From Palsa-506 sp963836355 (GTDB lineage: Bacteria > Actinomycetota > Actinomycetes > Streptosporangiales > Streptosporangiaceae): a stretch of 64,000 bases of DNA. The notes under the pieces are model-generated. The model saw nothing but the letters and a program-made list of their open reading frames with translations, did not search any database and was not told the origin of the DNA. The translations under genes were made by a program, and so were the position numbers. The DNA lies in assembly GCA_963836355.1 (NCBI GenBank), contig CAWIJO010000007.1:682001-746000 (forward strand), written 5' to 3'. Positions 27,593-35,816 of this stretch are shown here, piece by piece. Within the stretch, counting starts at the first letter, position 1. The number at the start of each line of letters is the position of its first letter.

Positions 27593-27870
27593 TCAACTGA
27601 AGGCAGGATCCGGGTAAGGTTTCGGCCGACGATGAGGGCCTGGATGCTGGCGGTTCCTTCGTAGGTGTGGACGACCTCCATATCGGTGAGGTGCCGGGCG
27701 ACGTGGTGCTCGAGGAGCAGCCCGGTTGCCACCGAGGATGTCACGGGCGCCCGGGCAGGCTTGCCGGCCTTCTGTGCATGATTCATCTTGGCCATTGACG
27801 CCATCGGCCCGGTGAACCGGCCCTGCTCCTGCAGTTGCGCCATCAGGCGCACGAGACCGCACAGAGCGCC
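27593..27870 (-). pseudogene. Acyl-CoA dehydrogenase (glutaryl-CoA type), C-terminal remnant
   Basis: Reading leftward: QLQEQGRFTGPMASMAKMNH, then in a second frame ARDILGGN, then back as LLLEHHVARHLTDMEVVHTY, EGTASIQALIVGRNLT, with the last codons PAFS and stop in the second frame at 27593. This is the conserved end of the family (ARD.LGGNG...RH..D.E.V.TYEGT). Two frameshifts are visible and the first three quarters are missing. Confidence 0.75.
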
Positions 27871-27954
27871 GGGCGGGCCGGGTACTCGGCGTGGCTGTCC
27901 TGGTGCTCCGCAGCGACCCGCTAGTCACGCCGTGCCGAGCCGATGGCGTGCATC

Positions 27955-28022
27955 GGCTACGCCGACAGGCGGCATCACGCTGAGTTACGGGCAGTCCCAT
28001 GGAGAATGCGTGCGGAGCCGCC
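27955..28022. repeat. 68-bp dispersed repeat, copy 1
   Basis: It aligns without gaps to 46473-46540, with 55 of 68 positions identical. Both copies begin GGCTACGCCGA, contain CATCACGCTGAGT and CCATGGAGAA, and end GAGCCGCC. Neither lies in a recognised gene. It may be the end of an unidentified mobile element. Confidence 0.6.
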
Positions 28023-28218
28023 TGGTCGTCGGCGGCTCACTGGGAGGCGGGACAGCGACGAGTACAGATCGCGGAGTTTGGTGCCGGGTTGCTGCGGGTG
28101 GAGCCCTAGCCGCCGGGGCGCGGCCGTGCCCCGGCTGCCTATCGTGGGCGCCTGGAGATCTTTGGGGACGCCCTGGCCGCAGGCTGCCTCTCAGCTCGGC
28201 GGCCGTCTTCGGCCCTGC

Positions 28219-28620
28219 TCAGCCCGCGGGCTCGGGAGGGGGCGGCGTGAGTCGGCCGACGACCGCACCGGAGTCCGCGGCCAGCGCGTCGCCGTGGCGG
28301 TGCACGACCTTCCATTCGCCATCCTCGCGCCGGAAGATCGTCGTCGCACGCCAGCACGTACGGCTGGGGCTCGGCACCATTGACCGAGGCCGTCGTGTGC
28401 TCCAGCGCCACGGTGTACGCCAGATCGCCGCGAGCCTCGGCAGCGACGATCTCGTTCTCGTACGACAGGCAGTTCGAGAACTGCTTGCCCAGCGTGTCGA
28501 AGACCGGCCCGATCTCGGCCCATCCGCGCCCGGACATCGCCGCGCCAAAGGCTGGCCGGTCGAGAAGTTCCAGAACTGGCTCGCGGATCTGCTCCAGCGT
28601 GTCTGCCTGCCGTGACGACG
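28219..28620 (-). pseudogene. SnoaL/NTF2-like domain protein (DUF4440 type), frameshifted
   Basis: One frame reads EQIREPVLELLDRPAFG, MSGRGWAEIGPVFDTLGKQF, LSYENEIVAAEARGDLAYTV and NGAEPQPYVLACDDD. The next frame continues ATTIFRREDGEWKVVHRHGD and ADSGAVVGRLTPPPPEPAG to a stop at 28219. This is a cone-shaped NTF2/SnoaL-fold protein with the ending typical of SgcJ/EcaC or ketosteroid-isomerase-like families. One indel near 28350 separates the halves. The true start is unclear. Confidence 0.6.
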
Positions 28621-28639
28621 GCGCGACCTCAGCCCGCGG

Positions 28640-28815
28640 CGGTCAGCGCGGCAATCTTCTCGCTCATCCGCTGGTACAGCTCGCCCGGGCCCATGTCTCT
28701 TCCAGGTGCACCACACCCGACGTGCCCCAGATCGGCAGCACGACCCACGCACCCGCCAGCTTCACGGCTACGGGCAGATGCAAGGCGTTCTTTCTGGTCA
28801 ACTCGCTCCGAGCCA
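28640..28815 (-). pseudogene. Unidentified short coding remnant
   Basis: An ATG near 28815 opens ARSELTRKNALHLPVAVKLA and WVVLPIWGTSGVVHLEETWA. A second frame carries GELYQRMSEKIAALTAAG to a stop near 28630. The pieces probably belong together with one frameshift. The family is not recognised. Confidence 0.3.
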
Positions 28816-28904
28816 TCCGGGTCCCGGTCTAAGCCGGGCACGCCGACGGGGCTTCCCTGGCGCGGAGGCCGGATCCGAACTGGTGTGCGGTCCGCCCGCT
28901 GCTG

Positions 28905-29082
28905 TACTTTGCTGCTGTACCCGCCTGGAACTCTGGGCGTCAAGAGCCTGCTCGCGCTGGTGCTCCTGCCGCTGGTGGTGGGCTTGTTCATCCGCGCTTG
29001 CTACGCCGATCATGCCAAGGCCTGGCAGCCCGAGCTGGTGAAGGCGGCCAACCTCGCGCTGGTGATCGCCCGTTGGCAGTGA
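28905..29082 (+). pseudogene. Bile acid:sodium symporter-like (BASS) fragment
   Basis: The frame reads LGVKSLLALVLLPLVVGLFI, RACYADHAKAWQPEL, VKAANLALVIARWQ and stops. This resembles a middle helix plus loop of BASS/ArsB-type symporters (LLPL..GL..R......W...L.K..N..L). There is no start and no remainder of the transporter. Confidence 0.45.
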
Positions 29083-29247
29083 TCAATGACGGCAGCCCTT
29101 GATTGAGGTCCAGCCGACGTCCAGGATCCGGCCGGGGCGCGGGATATGTAGCCGCGCATACCGCAGTTCGCGGGTCAGGCGGGGCCAGGTGCAGTCAGAT
29201 GCAGCGGCCCCCAGCCAGGAGTGTTGGTGACCGGCCATGGTGGCTCT

Positions 29248-30849
29248 TTATGAAGGCGCCTGGTCAGGGGCCTGCGCCTGCTCGGCTACGTGTTCATCCG
29301 CCGGGATGTCAGTGACGTGGGTGGTGCCGTATCCCTCGGTTGCCGGGTCCCCGTGCTCGCCTCTGGTGAGGGCGAACTCCTCCTCCGGCGAGAGCACCAG
29401 GCGGTGCCGCCCGGCAATGGCGAAGTACGCGATGCCGAACAGGAAGTAGATCAGCGTCCCGTACACCCCCGGCCGGTAGCTGGGGTTCGAGTACAGCGAG
29501 ACCAGCGCGACGACGGCGATGATGCCGGCGATCGCCGCCCCAGGGATCCCGACGAGGCTCCGGTAGGGCCGCTCAATGTTGGGCAGCCTGATCCGGAGGA
29601 GGATGAACGACAGGCACTGCATGGTGTAGGAGATGACCGCGCCGAACACCGCCATGTACAGCAGCGCACCAACGATCTGCCCCGCGAGGAAGCCGCTCGA
29701 CTTCCCCAGCTCGTAGATCAGCACCGCGAGGGCGTACCCGACGATCCCGCCCGCGATGAGGGCGACATGGGGGGTCTTGCGCTTAGCATCGGTGATCGAC
29801 AGCCACTTGGGGAAGTAACCGGCCCGCGACAGTGAGTACGTATTCCGCCCGTAGGCGTAGATGATCGTGAAGAAGCTGGCGATCAGTCCCACCAGGCCGA
29901 TCAGGGCGAGCAGGGTGGCCGCCGTCCCCGCGCCGAACACGCCCTTGAAGCCGTCGAACAGCGGCGTGGCGGACACGCCGACCTTGGCTGCCCCCCCGTC
30001 CACCGCGGGGTTGAGCAGGAGCGTCAGCGCACCGGTGAGGACGAGCGTGCTGATCCCCCAGATGGTCGCGCGAGGGACGTCGCGTTTCGGGTCGTGCGAC
30101 TCCTCGGCGGCGAGCGGCAGTTCCTCGATCGCGAGATAGAACCAGATGGCGAACGGAATGGCGGGGAAGATCCCGCCAAGCCCGTGAGGGAGGAAGCTCG
30201 ACTGACCGGGATCTGGCTTGATGTTGAACAGCAGGCTCCCGTCGAACTTTCCCGATACCAGGACCGAGATGAAGAAGAAGGCGAGGATACCCAGGGCGAG
30301 GATGTTAATCACGACCGTGAACCGCATCGTGATCTTGATCCCGATGTAGTTGATCCCCACGAAGATCACGTAGAACACTGCCCACCAGGTGATCGGGCTG
30401 TTCCACCACGGCGAGCCGGTGATGCCGGACAGCGAGATGACGATGTCCTGCATCAGGAAACCCATCGCCCCGACCACCACGGCCGGGGTGATCACGTACT
30501 CCATGTTCTCGGCGAGCCCGGTGATGAACCCGCCCCACGGGCCCATCGCTGAGCGGGCGAACGAATACGCACCCCCCGTATGGGGCAGCGCGGGCGACAT
30601 CTCGGCGATGCTGAAGCACAGGCCGTAGTACATGACCGCGATGAAGACCGTGGCGATCAGCAAGCCCCCGAAGCCGCCGGCGTCCAGGCCGAGGTTCCAT
30701 CCGTAGAAGTCACCGGAGATCACTGCGGCTACCCCGAGGGACCACAGCGACCAGAAGGCGGCGTGACGCTTGAGGCCTCGTTTCGCGAAGTAGTCTGCGC
30801 CCGCTTCCTGGTAGCGGACCGAGCCGACCTTGCGTCCCTCCATGCTCAT
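29248..30849 (-). CDS. eat: Ethanolamine permease (APC superfamily)
   Basis: This 533-aa protein has 12 hydrophobic helices. The N-terminus YFAKRGLKRHAAFWSLWSLG, VISGDFYGWNLGLDAGGFGG, SIAEMSPALPHTGGAYSFAR and MGPWGGFITGLAENMEYVIT are the hallmarks of the ethanolamine permease branch. The C-terminal tail is acidic and rich in Ala and Gln. It imports ethanolamine as a nitrogen/carbon source, but no ammonia-lyase genes are in the window. It is transcribed divergently from a GntR/UTRA regulator and both promoters carry the same candidate operator. Confidence 0.9.
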   Translation of the reverse strand: MSMEGRKVGSVRYQEAGADYFAKRGLKRHAAFWSLWSLGVAAVISGDFYGWNLGLDAGGFGGLLIATVFIAVMYYGLCFSIAEMSPALPHTGGAYSFARSAMGPWGGFITGLAENMEYVITPAVVVGAMGFLMQDIVISLSGITGSPWWNSPITWWAVFYVIFVGINYIGIKITMRFTVVINILALGILAFFFISVLVSGKFDGSLLFNIKPDPGQSSFLPHGLGGIFPAIPFAIWFYLAIEELPLAAEESHDPKRDVPRATIWGISTLVLTGALTLLLNPAVDGGAAKVGVSATPLFDGFKGVFGAGTAATLLALIGLVGLIASFFTIIYAYGRNTYSLSRAGYFPKWLSITDAKRKTPHVALIAGGIVGYALAVLIYELGKSSGFLAGQIVGALLYMAVFGAVISYTMQCLSFILLRIRLPNIERPYRSLVGIPGAAIAGIIAVVALVSLYSNPSYRPGVYGTLIYFLFGIAYFAIAGRHRLVLSPEEEFALTRGEHGDPATEGYGTTHVTDIPADEHVAEQAQAPDQAPS

Positions 30850-30908
30850 GGCGGGCTCCCTTTCTGCCGTGCCGCTCTCACGCCAAGTTGCCGCCCGGCT
30901 CGGGCGAT

Positions 30909-30917
30909 TTGTCTGAC
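30909..30917. promoter_or_regulatory. Candidate GntR operator in the permease promoter
   Basis: TGTCTGACA is a palindrome with a single central base, the form usual for GntR-type operators. It lies about 20 bp downstream of the predicted -10 box of the permease promoter, where a bound repressor would block transcription. A near-identical copy is in the regulator promoter. Confidence 0.5.
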
Positions 30918-30937
30918 AGGCATCGCCTTTTGCGCGG

Positions 30938-30967
30938 ATGGTACGGGAGCTTTACAAAGCGCGTCAA
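30938..30967 (-). promoter_or_regulatory. Predicted promoter of the ethanolamine permease
   Basis: On the minus strand TTGACG (30962-30967) and TACCAT (30938-30943) are separated by 18 bp, a reasonable housekeeping-sigma promoter pointing into the permease. Confidence 0.5.
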
Positions 30968-31060
30968 GACCGGTTCTCATGGCGATGAGCAGCCTGCCTG
31001 GGCTGTGATACCGGGTTCAAGTCCAGGTTGTGCCAGGCCGCGTCCACGCGCGGCGCGCGC

Positions 31061-31089
31061 TTGACGCTCAAAGTTGTCTGACGAATACT
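31061..31089 (+). promoter_or_regulatory. Predicted promoter of the GntR regulator, with internal operator
   Basis: TTGACG (31061-31066) and AATACT (31084-31089) are 17 bp apart. TGTCTGACG at 31075-31083 fills the end of the spacer, so a bound repressor would exclude polymerase. The expected transcription start coincides with the GTG at 31096, suggesting a leaderless mRNA. Confidence 0.5.
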
Positions 31090-31095
31090 CGCGGC

Positions 31096-31863
31096 GTGGA
31101 CCGGGAGCGGCAGGTGTCGGGGCAGCGTTCGAGGTTGCGGTCGGTTTCGGTCCAGGGCGAGCTTGCCGAGCGGATCGGCCGGGGCCGACTTGAGGCGGGG
31201 ACCCGTCTGCCGTCGGAGCCCGAGCTGGCCGCCGAGTTCGGCGTGTCCCGCGCGACCCTCCGTGAGGCGCTGCGGGCGCTGGAGGGGCAGGGGCTTGTCC
31301 GCCGGCGCTGGGGATCGGGGACGTATGTGGCCGAGCGGTCGCGGGTGGCCAACAGCCTGGAGGTGAACTTTGGTGTCTCCGACGCGATCCGCGCCGCCGG
31401 GATGGAGGCCGGAACCGAGCAGGGACGGACGCGGACCGGGCCGGCGTTGGCCAGCGAGGCCGAGTGCCTTGGGCTTGACCCGGGCCAGGATGTGCTGGTC
31501 GTCGAACGGGTCCGGACGGCGGACGGCAGGCCGGTGGTGTTTTCCCGTGACATCTTGCCCGGCAAGATCATCGGTGACCGCGCGGATGTCGCGGAGCAGA
31601 TGCTCCGCCGGTCGATTTACGAAGTGCTCGAGCGCGACCTGGACATCGTGATCAATCATGGGGTTGCGAGCTTCCGTCCCGTGCGGGCGGACCGCACGGT
31701 CGCCCGGCTGCTGGGCACCGGTGCCGGGGAGCTGCTGCTGTACCTGTCGCAGGTCGACTACGCCGAGGGCGGAGCAGCCGTGCTCTCGTCCCACGAGTAC
31801 CATCTCGCGGACGCCTTCGACTTCTCGGTCGTCCGGCAGGGCCCCGGAAGGAGATTCTCATGA
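31096..31863 (+). CDS. GntR-family transcriptional regulator (HutC/UTRA subfamily)
   Basis: This 255-aa protein has an N-terminal winged helix (GRLEAGTRLPSEPELAAEFG, VSRATLREALRALEGQGLVR) and a C-terminal UTRA effector domain (LGLDPGQDVLVVERVRTADG, VVFSRDILPGKII, SSHEYHLADAFDFSVVR). I chose the GTG at 31096 because the promoter prediction puts the transcription start there and no ribosome site precedes any upstream start. It probably represses both itself and the divergent ethanolamine permease through the TGTCTGAC sites. An ATGA overlap joins its stop to the aldolase remnant. Confidence 0.88.
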   Translation: MDRERQVSGQRSRLRSVSVQGELAERIGRGRLEAGTRLPSEPELAAEFGVSRATLREALRALEGQGLVRRRWGSGTYVAERSRVANSLEVNFGVSDAIRAAGMEAGTEQGRTRTGPALASEAECLGLDPGQDVLVVERVRTADGRPVVFSRDILPGKIIGDRADVAEQMLRRSIYEVLERDLDIVINHGVASFRPVRADRTVARLLGTGAGELLLYLSQVDYAEGGAAVLSSHEYHLADAFDFSVVRQGPGRRFS

Positions 31864-31965
31864 CCGCCGCAGTGGGCAAGGCCGTGCGCCTCCAAGCGCG
31901 CGATCGACCCGAAGGGGGTCGGTCATCTGCGCTCTGGACCACGGGATGACCTCACCATCAGGCCA
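31860..31965 (+). pseudogene. Class I aldolase (DeoC/LacD-like) N-terminal stub
   Basis: The ATG overlaps the GntR stop and reads MTAAVGKAVRLQ. The homologous sequence then continues in other frames as RAIDP and SVICALDHGMTSP, which is the start of the DhnA/class I fructose-bisphosphate aldolase-like family (ICALDHGM). Two frameshifts and truncation after about 35 codons leave only the stub. The ATGA coupling shows it was once co-expressed with the regulator. Confidence 0.55.
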
Positions 31966-32049
31966 CGTTCACCGTCCGAAGATCCACAGGACAAGCCCTC
32001 GTATGGTCTGCGCCACGTTGATCAGAAATTCCAGACAGGAGCACATTCG

Positions 32050-32430
32050 ATGCCCCGCGAAGTCATCTCCACACCTGAGGCGCCGGAGTACCCCAGCTAC
32101 AGCCAGGCGGTGAAGGCGGGCAACACGATCTACGTTGCCGGAACAGTCGGAGTCGATGTGGCGACTGGCGAGCTGGCAGGGCCCACGATCCAGGAGCAGA
32201 CCCGCCAGTCGTTGCTCAACTGCCAGGCGATCTTGCGTGCCGGTGGCGCCGAGCTGAGCGAGGCCGTCATGGTCCACACCTTGCTCCTGCGACCAGAAGA
32301 CGCTGACGGCGTCATCGAGGTCTTCGACGAGTTTTTCCCGGACGTGCGGCCGCCGCGCTGCGTGAGCAAGCTGGGTGTCGACCGGCCGGGGATTCTGGTA
32401 TCGATTGCCGTCGTAGCCGTCACAGACTGA
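32050..32430 (+). CDS. RidA family (YjgF/YER057c/UK114) protein
   Basis: This 126-aa protein starts MPREVISTPEAPEYPSYSQA; IYVAGTVGVDVATGELAG and the active-site Arg region VRPPRCVSKLG follow. AGGAGC lies 8 bp before the ATG. RidA proteins hydrolyse reactive enamine/imine intermediates of amino-acid metabolism, and many operon-specific relatives act on other imines. It lies in the same orientation downstream of the GntR regulator and may belong to its regulon. Confidence 0.9.
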   Translation: MPREVISTPEAPEYPSYSQAVKAGNTIYVAGTVGVDVATGELAGPTIQEQTRQSLLNCQAILRAGGAELSEAVMVHTLLLRPEDADGVIEVFDEFFPDVRPPRCVSKLGVDRPGILVSIAVVAVTD

Positions 32431-32700
32431 TCGCTGGGCCCGACCCAGCGCCGGACCGAGCCTCCTTGCCCAGGCCGCAGACCCGGCATGGGGCAGTTCG
32501 AGCATCCGTTGAGCCAGCTTGCGTGCGGCTGGAGCGGACGCCGTGACGCGCAGAAGGAAGATCTGGCGCAAGGTCAATAGCGTCTCGGTCGGCCTCGATA
32601 GCCGCAAATATTCGGCAGAAAGGCGCAAGCGCCCGGCTGCCAGTGCCGAGCGGAATTTCACCCTACGTGCGCGGTCCGCATCGGCCAACGCTCCCGCCCG

Positions 32701-33370
32701 GGCCCGCCGTGGCAGGCACGGCTGATCCTGCCGGTGACCTGCTACGCGGTCCGGCTCGGCCGGGCGCACCTGGGCCGGCGGGTCATCGCCGGGATGGAAG
32801 ACCAGGCGCTCGTCATCGCCGCGCCGCGGCAGGGCAAGTCCGGGTGGCTGGCGGACAGGATTATCGACCACCCCGGCGCGGTCATGACCACCAGCACCCG
32901 CACCGACCTGTACGTCAACACCGCCGCGCTGCGGGGCCGGCGCGGGGTGCTGCACGTGTTCAACCCCGAGGGCATCGGCGGCCTGCCGTCGACCTTCCGG
33001 TGGAACCCGGTACGCGGCTGCGACCAGCCCGCCGTCGCGCTGCAACGCGCCGCTTCGTTCACCGCCGCCACCGAATCACGGGGACTGCATGACATGGCGT
33101 TCTGGATCGGGAAAGCCTCCTCCGTGCTGGCCAGCCTGCTGCACGCCGCCGCGCTCGATGGCCGCACCATGAACGACGTCTACCAGTGGGCGCACGGCAC
33201 CGGCGACCAAGCGCCCGAGGAGATCCTTACCGCCCACCCCGGCGCGGCCGAGGGCTGCTCGGCCCGATCCGCGAACTGCGCCGCCCCGGCCGGACCGCTG
33301 ATTCGATCCGGATAACCGTGACCCGGGCGCTGTCCTGGTACGCCGACCCCGCCGTCGCCGCCGCGACGTC
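32701..33370 (+). pseudogene. Conjugative coupling ATPase (TraG/TraD/VirD4-like), truncated and frameshifted
   Basis: The frame reads LILPVTCYAVRLGRAHLGRR, then Walker A in VIAAPRQGKSGWLADRI, VMTTSTRTDLYVNTAALRG, LHVFNPEGIGGLPSTFRWNP and SVLASLLHAAALDGRTMNDV. Near 33255 it shifts to LLGPIRELRRPGRTADSIRI and ALSWYADPAVAAAT. This is the nucleotide-binding region of actinobacterial type IV coupling proteins. The N-terminal membrane part and the C-terminal half with Walker B are missing. It is a remnant of an integrative conjugative element. Confidence 0.7.
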
Positions 33371-33745
33371 ACCCGGCCCGGACGAGGGATTCGACGGCGG
33401 CGGTCATCACCGCGGCGCTGGCCACCGCGCCGAGCGCGGTGGCCATCGTCTTCCCCTGCTCGGCGGCCAGTTCGGCCAGGGACCAGCAGGGCAGGTAGAC
33501 GGCGAGCTCGAGCGGATCGGTGTTGACGCAGCGAACGCGGCTGGCCGCGGCCCGAGCAATTCGAGCGGATCCCAGGTGATCACGAACAGCCGCAGCGCGT
33601 CGGCCATCCGGGCCTGAGCGGGCGAAAGGGCCTGCCATTCGGCTCTAAGCTCAAGCAGCTTGTGCTCGGTGACGGGCGGCTGGCCCAGAAGTGGCCGGAC
33701 CTGGCCGGGAAGCCCTGAGATCGGATCGCCTGGCATGCCAGCCAT
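33369..33745 (-). pseudogene. Hypothetical protein, one frameshift
   Basis: From ATG 33745 the frame reads GDPISGLPGQVRPLLGQPPV, HKLLELRAEWQALSPAQARM and LRLFVITWDPLELLGPRPAA. The coding signal then moves to another frame as RCVNTDPLELAVYLPCWSLA, ELAAEQGKTMATALGAVAS, VESLVRAG and stop at 33369. About 125 residues in total. I recognise no family. It lies directly downstream of the SNF2/zinc-ribbon pair in the same orientation. Confidence 0.4.
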
Positions 33746-33772
33746 AGCCCGGATGTACCCGCAGCGACTGCG

Positions 33773-35809
33773 TTACCAGGGCTGTTTCGACGACAGCCTC
33801 AGACGGGCCTGCAGCAGCGGCGTGATCGCGCGGGATTCGGTGGCCGTTACTCGGTACAGCGCAGCGATTGCGTCATGGGTGATCCCAGCCTCGCCTGCGC
33901 GGTAGCCGACCATCCGGTGGATGGCGGCGGCCAGCACGCTTGGCCGGTGCACGGCTGCGAGCTCGGGACCGTCGCTGACCCGCCACCATGCGGCCAGGCA
34001 GCGCAGGGTGAGCGGGAGAGCGTGCGCCGGGAGGACCCTTCGCCATAGCCGGACCGCCACCGGGTCGAGATCGCAGTCCGGCTCGGGAAGCCCGCCGAAC
34101 ACGCGCGCTGAGACTGAGCTGAACAGCCACCTGGGTGACGGCAGCCGGGCCGACACCCAGCTTCCGAACGGCAGCATCTCGGCAATCAGCCGCGTATCCG
34201 GATGCCAGCGCAGCAGGTAGTTGTACCGGGCACGGCCAGCGTCCAGCAACCCACAGGTACCTGCAAGATCGCTGTCGTCGGACACCGAGGTGGCCGAGGT
34301 AAGGCTTTCCGGGCGCTCGCCTGCCGCCATGCCGATTGCCCTGGTCGGCCCAGATATGCCGTACAGGCGGATGGCCACGGTCGCCGGCGAGTCTGGAGCG
34401 CACAGCCGCCGCAGTGCCCGCAGGTTGCCCTGGCCGGTCACTGACCAGAACTCCATCGCCAGTTTCTCGCCCGTCTTGCTCAGCGCCTGCGGACTGAGCA
34501 GCTTGGGCCTGGCGGCGGGAGATGCTGGCGGGGATGCTGCGGGGGTGGGCCGCGAAACAGCAGTCCGGGGCTTCGCCCGTACTGGCCCGCTCGCAGCCCG
34601 GGCTGCCCCCTGCCCCGAGTTCACCGGGTTCCGCACCTCACTCCCAGCCGAGTCAGGTGCTGGTCCCTTCCTCCGGTCATGAACAGGCACCGGGGCCGCA
34701 GACATGGGCGCGGGGACGGAAGAAGACCGCGGTGCGGGCGGGCCCGCGGCCACCTTGGTCATGCAGCGCGCACAGCCGAGATGGGTCTTGGCTGCGACAA
34801 TCGGCCAGCTTCCGGCGTCCGCTCCGCAGCTGGGACAGCACAGCGGTGCGAAAGCGCCGGCCGGCAGCAGCCACTCCAGCACCAGCGGAAAGCGCCGGGC
34901 GCCCCGAAGCACGTCAACCGGGAGGCGCAGGACCGGGACATACAGCAGGTGCAGCCGGTAGGGGCGGATCTCGTGCCGGGGCGTGTATTTCTCATCGATC
35001 TCGGCCAGCCGCCGCTTCTGCTCCGCCCGGACGCTGTCCATCCGGGCCGCCAGCAGCGCCTGCCGATCCGGGGCAGCGTTTGCCTGGCGCCTGACCAGCG
35101 AGGCGAGCGCCTCGGCGTAGTACTTCTCGGCCCTCGCCCGTTCCGCGTCCGCGGCTGCGCGCACCGGCCCGTCCGCAAGTGCCCTGCACCGGTTGGCCGC
35201 TGTCCGGTCGAGCAGCCGATGAGCGGCGGCCAGGGCTGGCGGGAGCGCCCCGAGATTCGGCACAGCACCCGCGGGCGAGCCATCCGCAGCAAACCGCCGC
35301 ATCCGCTCGACAGCCTGCTCTGGCAGTTCCTGCCCGGACGGGACGTCCACCCAGCATTCCGCTCGTTCATGGAACCGGTCGTCCGCGGACGCTGTATAGG
35401 TCACCATCGCGCCGACCCGGAGCGCCTGCCGCAGGCACCGCTCTGCGGGCCCGCTGGCATCGATCCGGCCGTGATCAACGGGGAACGCCTCACGCGCCCT
35501 CTCCAGCAGCCGCGCATCGGCGGGCGGCCCAGCGGCGGGGACGGCAAGGCGGAGCACGCCGGCATCGTCGGCCGACAGGACATCCTCCGCGGCGGCCATC
35601 AGCAGCGGGTGGCCAGCTCCGAGCAACGCCACCCCGTCCTCGCGGGCGACATCAGCGTGTTCGGTGACGGCGAACTCCTCCGGCAGTTCAAGCCTGCGCT
35701 GCAGCTGCGGGGGGATCATCACCAGCGCGGTATCGCCTGACCTTTCCCAGAGCCCGCCACGCGACTCGACGTAACTCAGCCAGAACGCCAGTCCGCCATC
35801 CGCGGTCAC
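33773..35809 (-). CDS. Zinc-ribbon and coiled-coil protein paired with a SNF2 ATPase
   Basis: This 678-aa protein has no assigned name. An N-terminal domain at residues 1-180 starts LAFWLSYVESRGGLWERSGD. A charged coiled coil at about 200-280 contains KRRLAEIDEKYTPRHEIRPY. A beta-rich stretch (LHLLYVPVLRLPVDVL) leads to a zinc ribbon with Cys325, Cys328, Cys346 and Cys349. A Pro/Ala/Ser linker (about 352-445) and a second globular domain (445-678) follow. The GTG start is 7 bp after the SNF2 stop, so the two genes form one transcript. The N-terminal, coiled-coil and ribbon order recalls proteins such as Bacillus YqhG next to the YqhH helicase; that parallel is from memory and untested. A partner or substrate adaptor of the SNF2 motor is the likely role. 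Confidence 0.8.
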   Translation of the reverse strand: MTADGGLAFWLSYVESRGGLWERSGDTALVMIPPQLQRRLELPEEFAVTEHADVAREDGVALLGAGHPLLMAAAEDVLSADDAGVLRLAVPAAGPPADARLLERAREAFPVDHGRIDASGPAERCLRQALRVGAMVTYTASADDRFHERAECWVDVPSGQELPEQAVERMRRFAADGSPAGAVPNLGALPPALAAAHRLLDRTAANRCRALADGPVRAAADAERARAEKYYAEALASLVRRQANAAPDRQALLAARMDSVRAEQKRRLAEIDEKYTPRHEIRPYRLHLLYVPVLRLPVDVLRGARRFPLVLEWLLPAGAFAPLCCPSCGADAGSWPIVAAKTHLGCARCMTKVAAGPPAPRSSSVPAPMSAAPVPVHDRRKGPAPDSAGSEVRNPVNSGQGAARAASGPVRAKPRTAVSRPTPAASPPASPAARPKLLSPQALSKTGEKLAMEFWSVTGQGNLRALRRLCAPDSPATVAIRLYGISGPTRAIGMAAGERPESLTSATSVSDDSDLAGTCGLLDAGRARYNYLLRWHPDTRLIAEMLPFGSWVSARLPSPRWLFSSVSARVFGGLPEPDCDLDPVAVRLWRRVLPAHALPLTLRCLAAWWRVSDGPELAAVHRPSVLAAAIHRMVGYRAGEAGITHDAIAALYRVTATESRAITPLLQARLRLSSKQPW

Positions 35810-35816
35810 TTCACGC

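Noticed and set aside
30998..31025. tRNA-like T-arm (GGGTTCAAGTCC)
   Set aside because: The stem has a mismatch, and no acceptor, D or anticodon arm can be formed around it.
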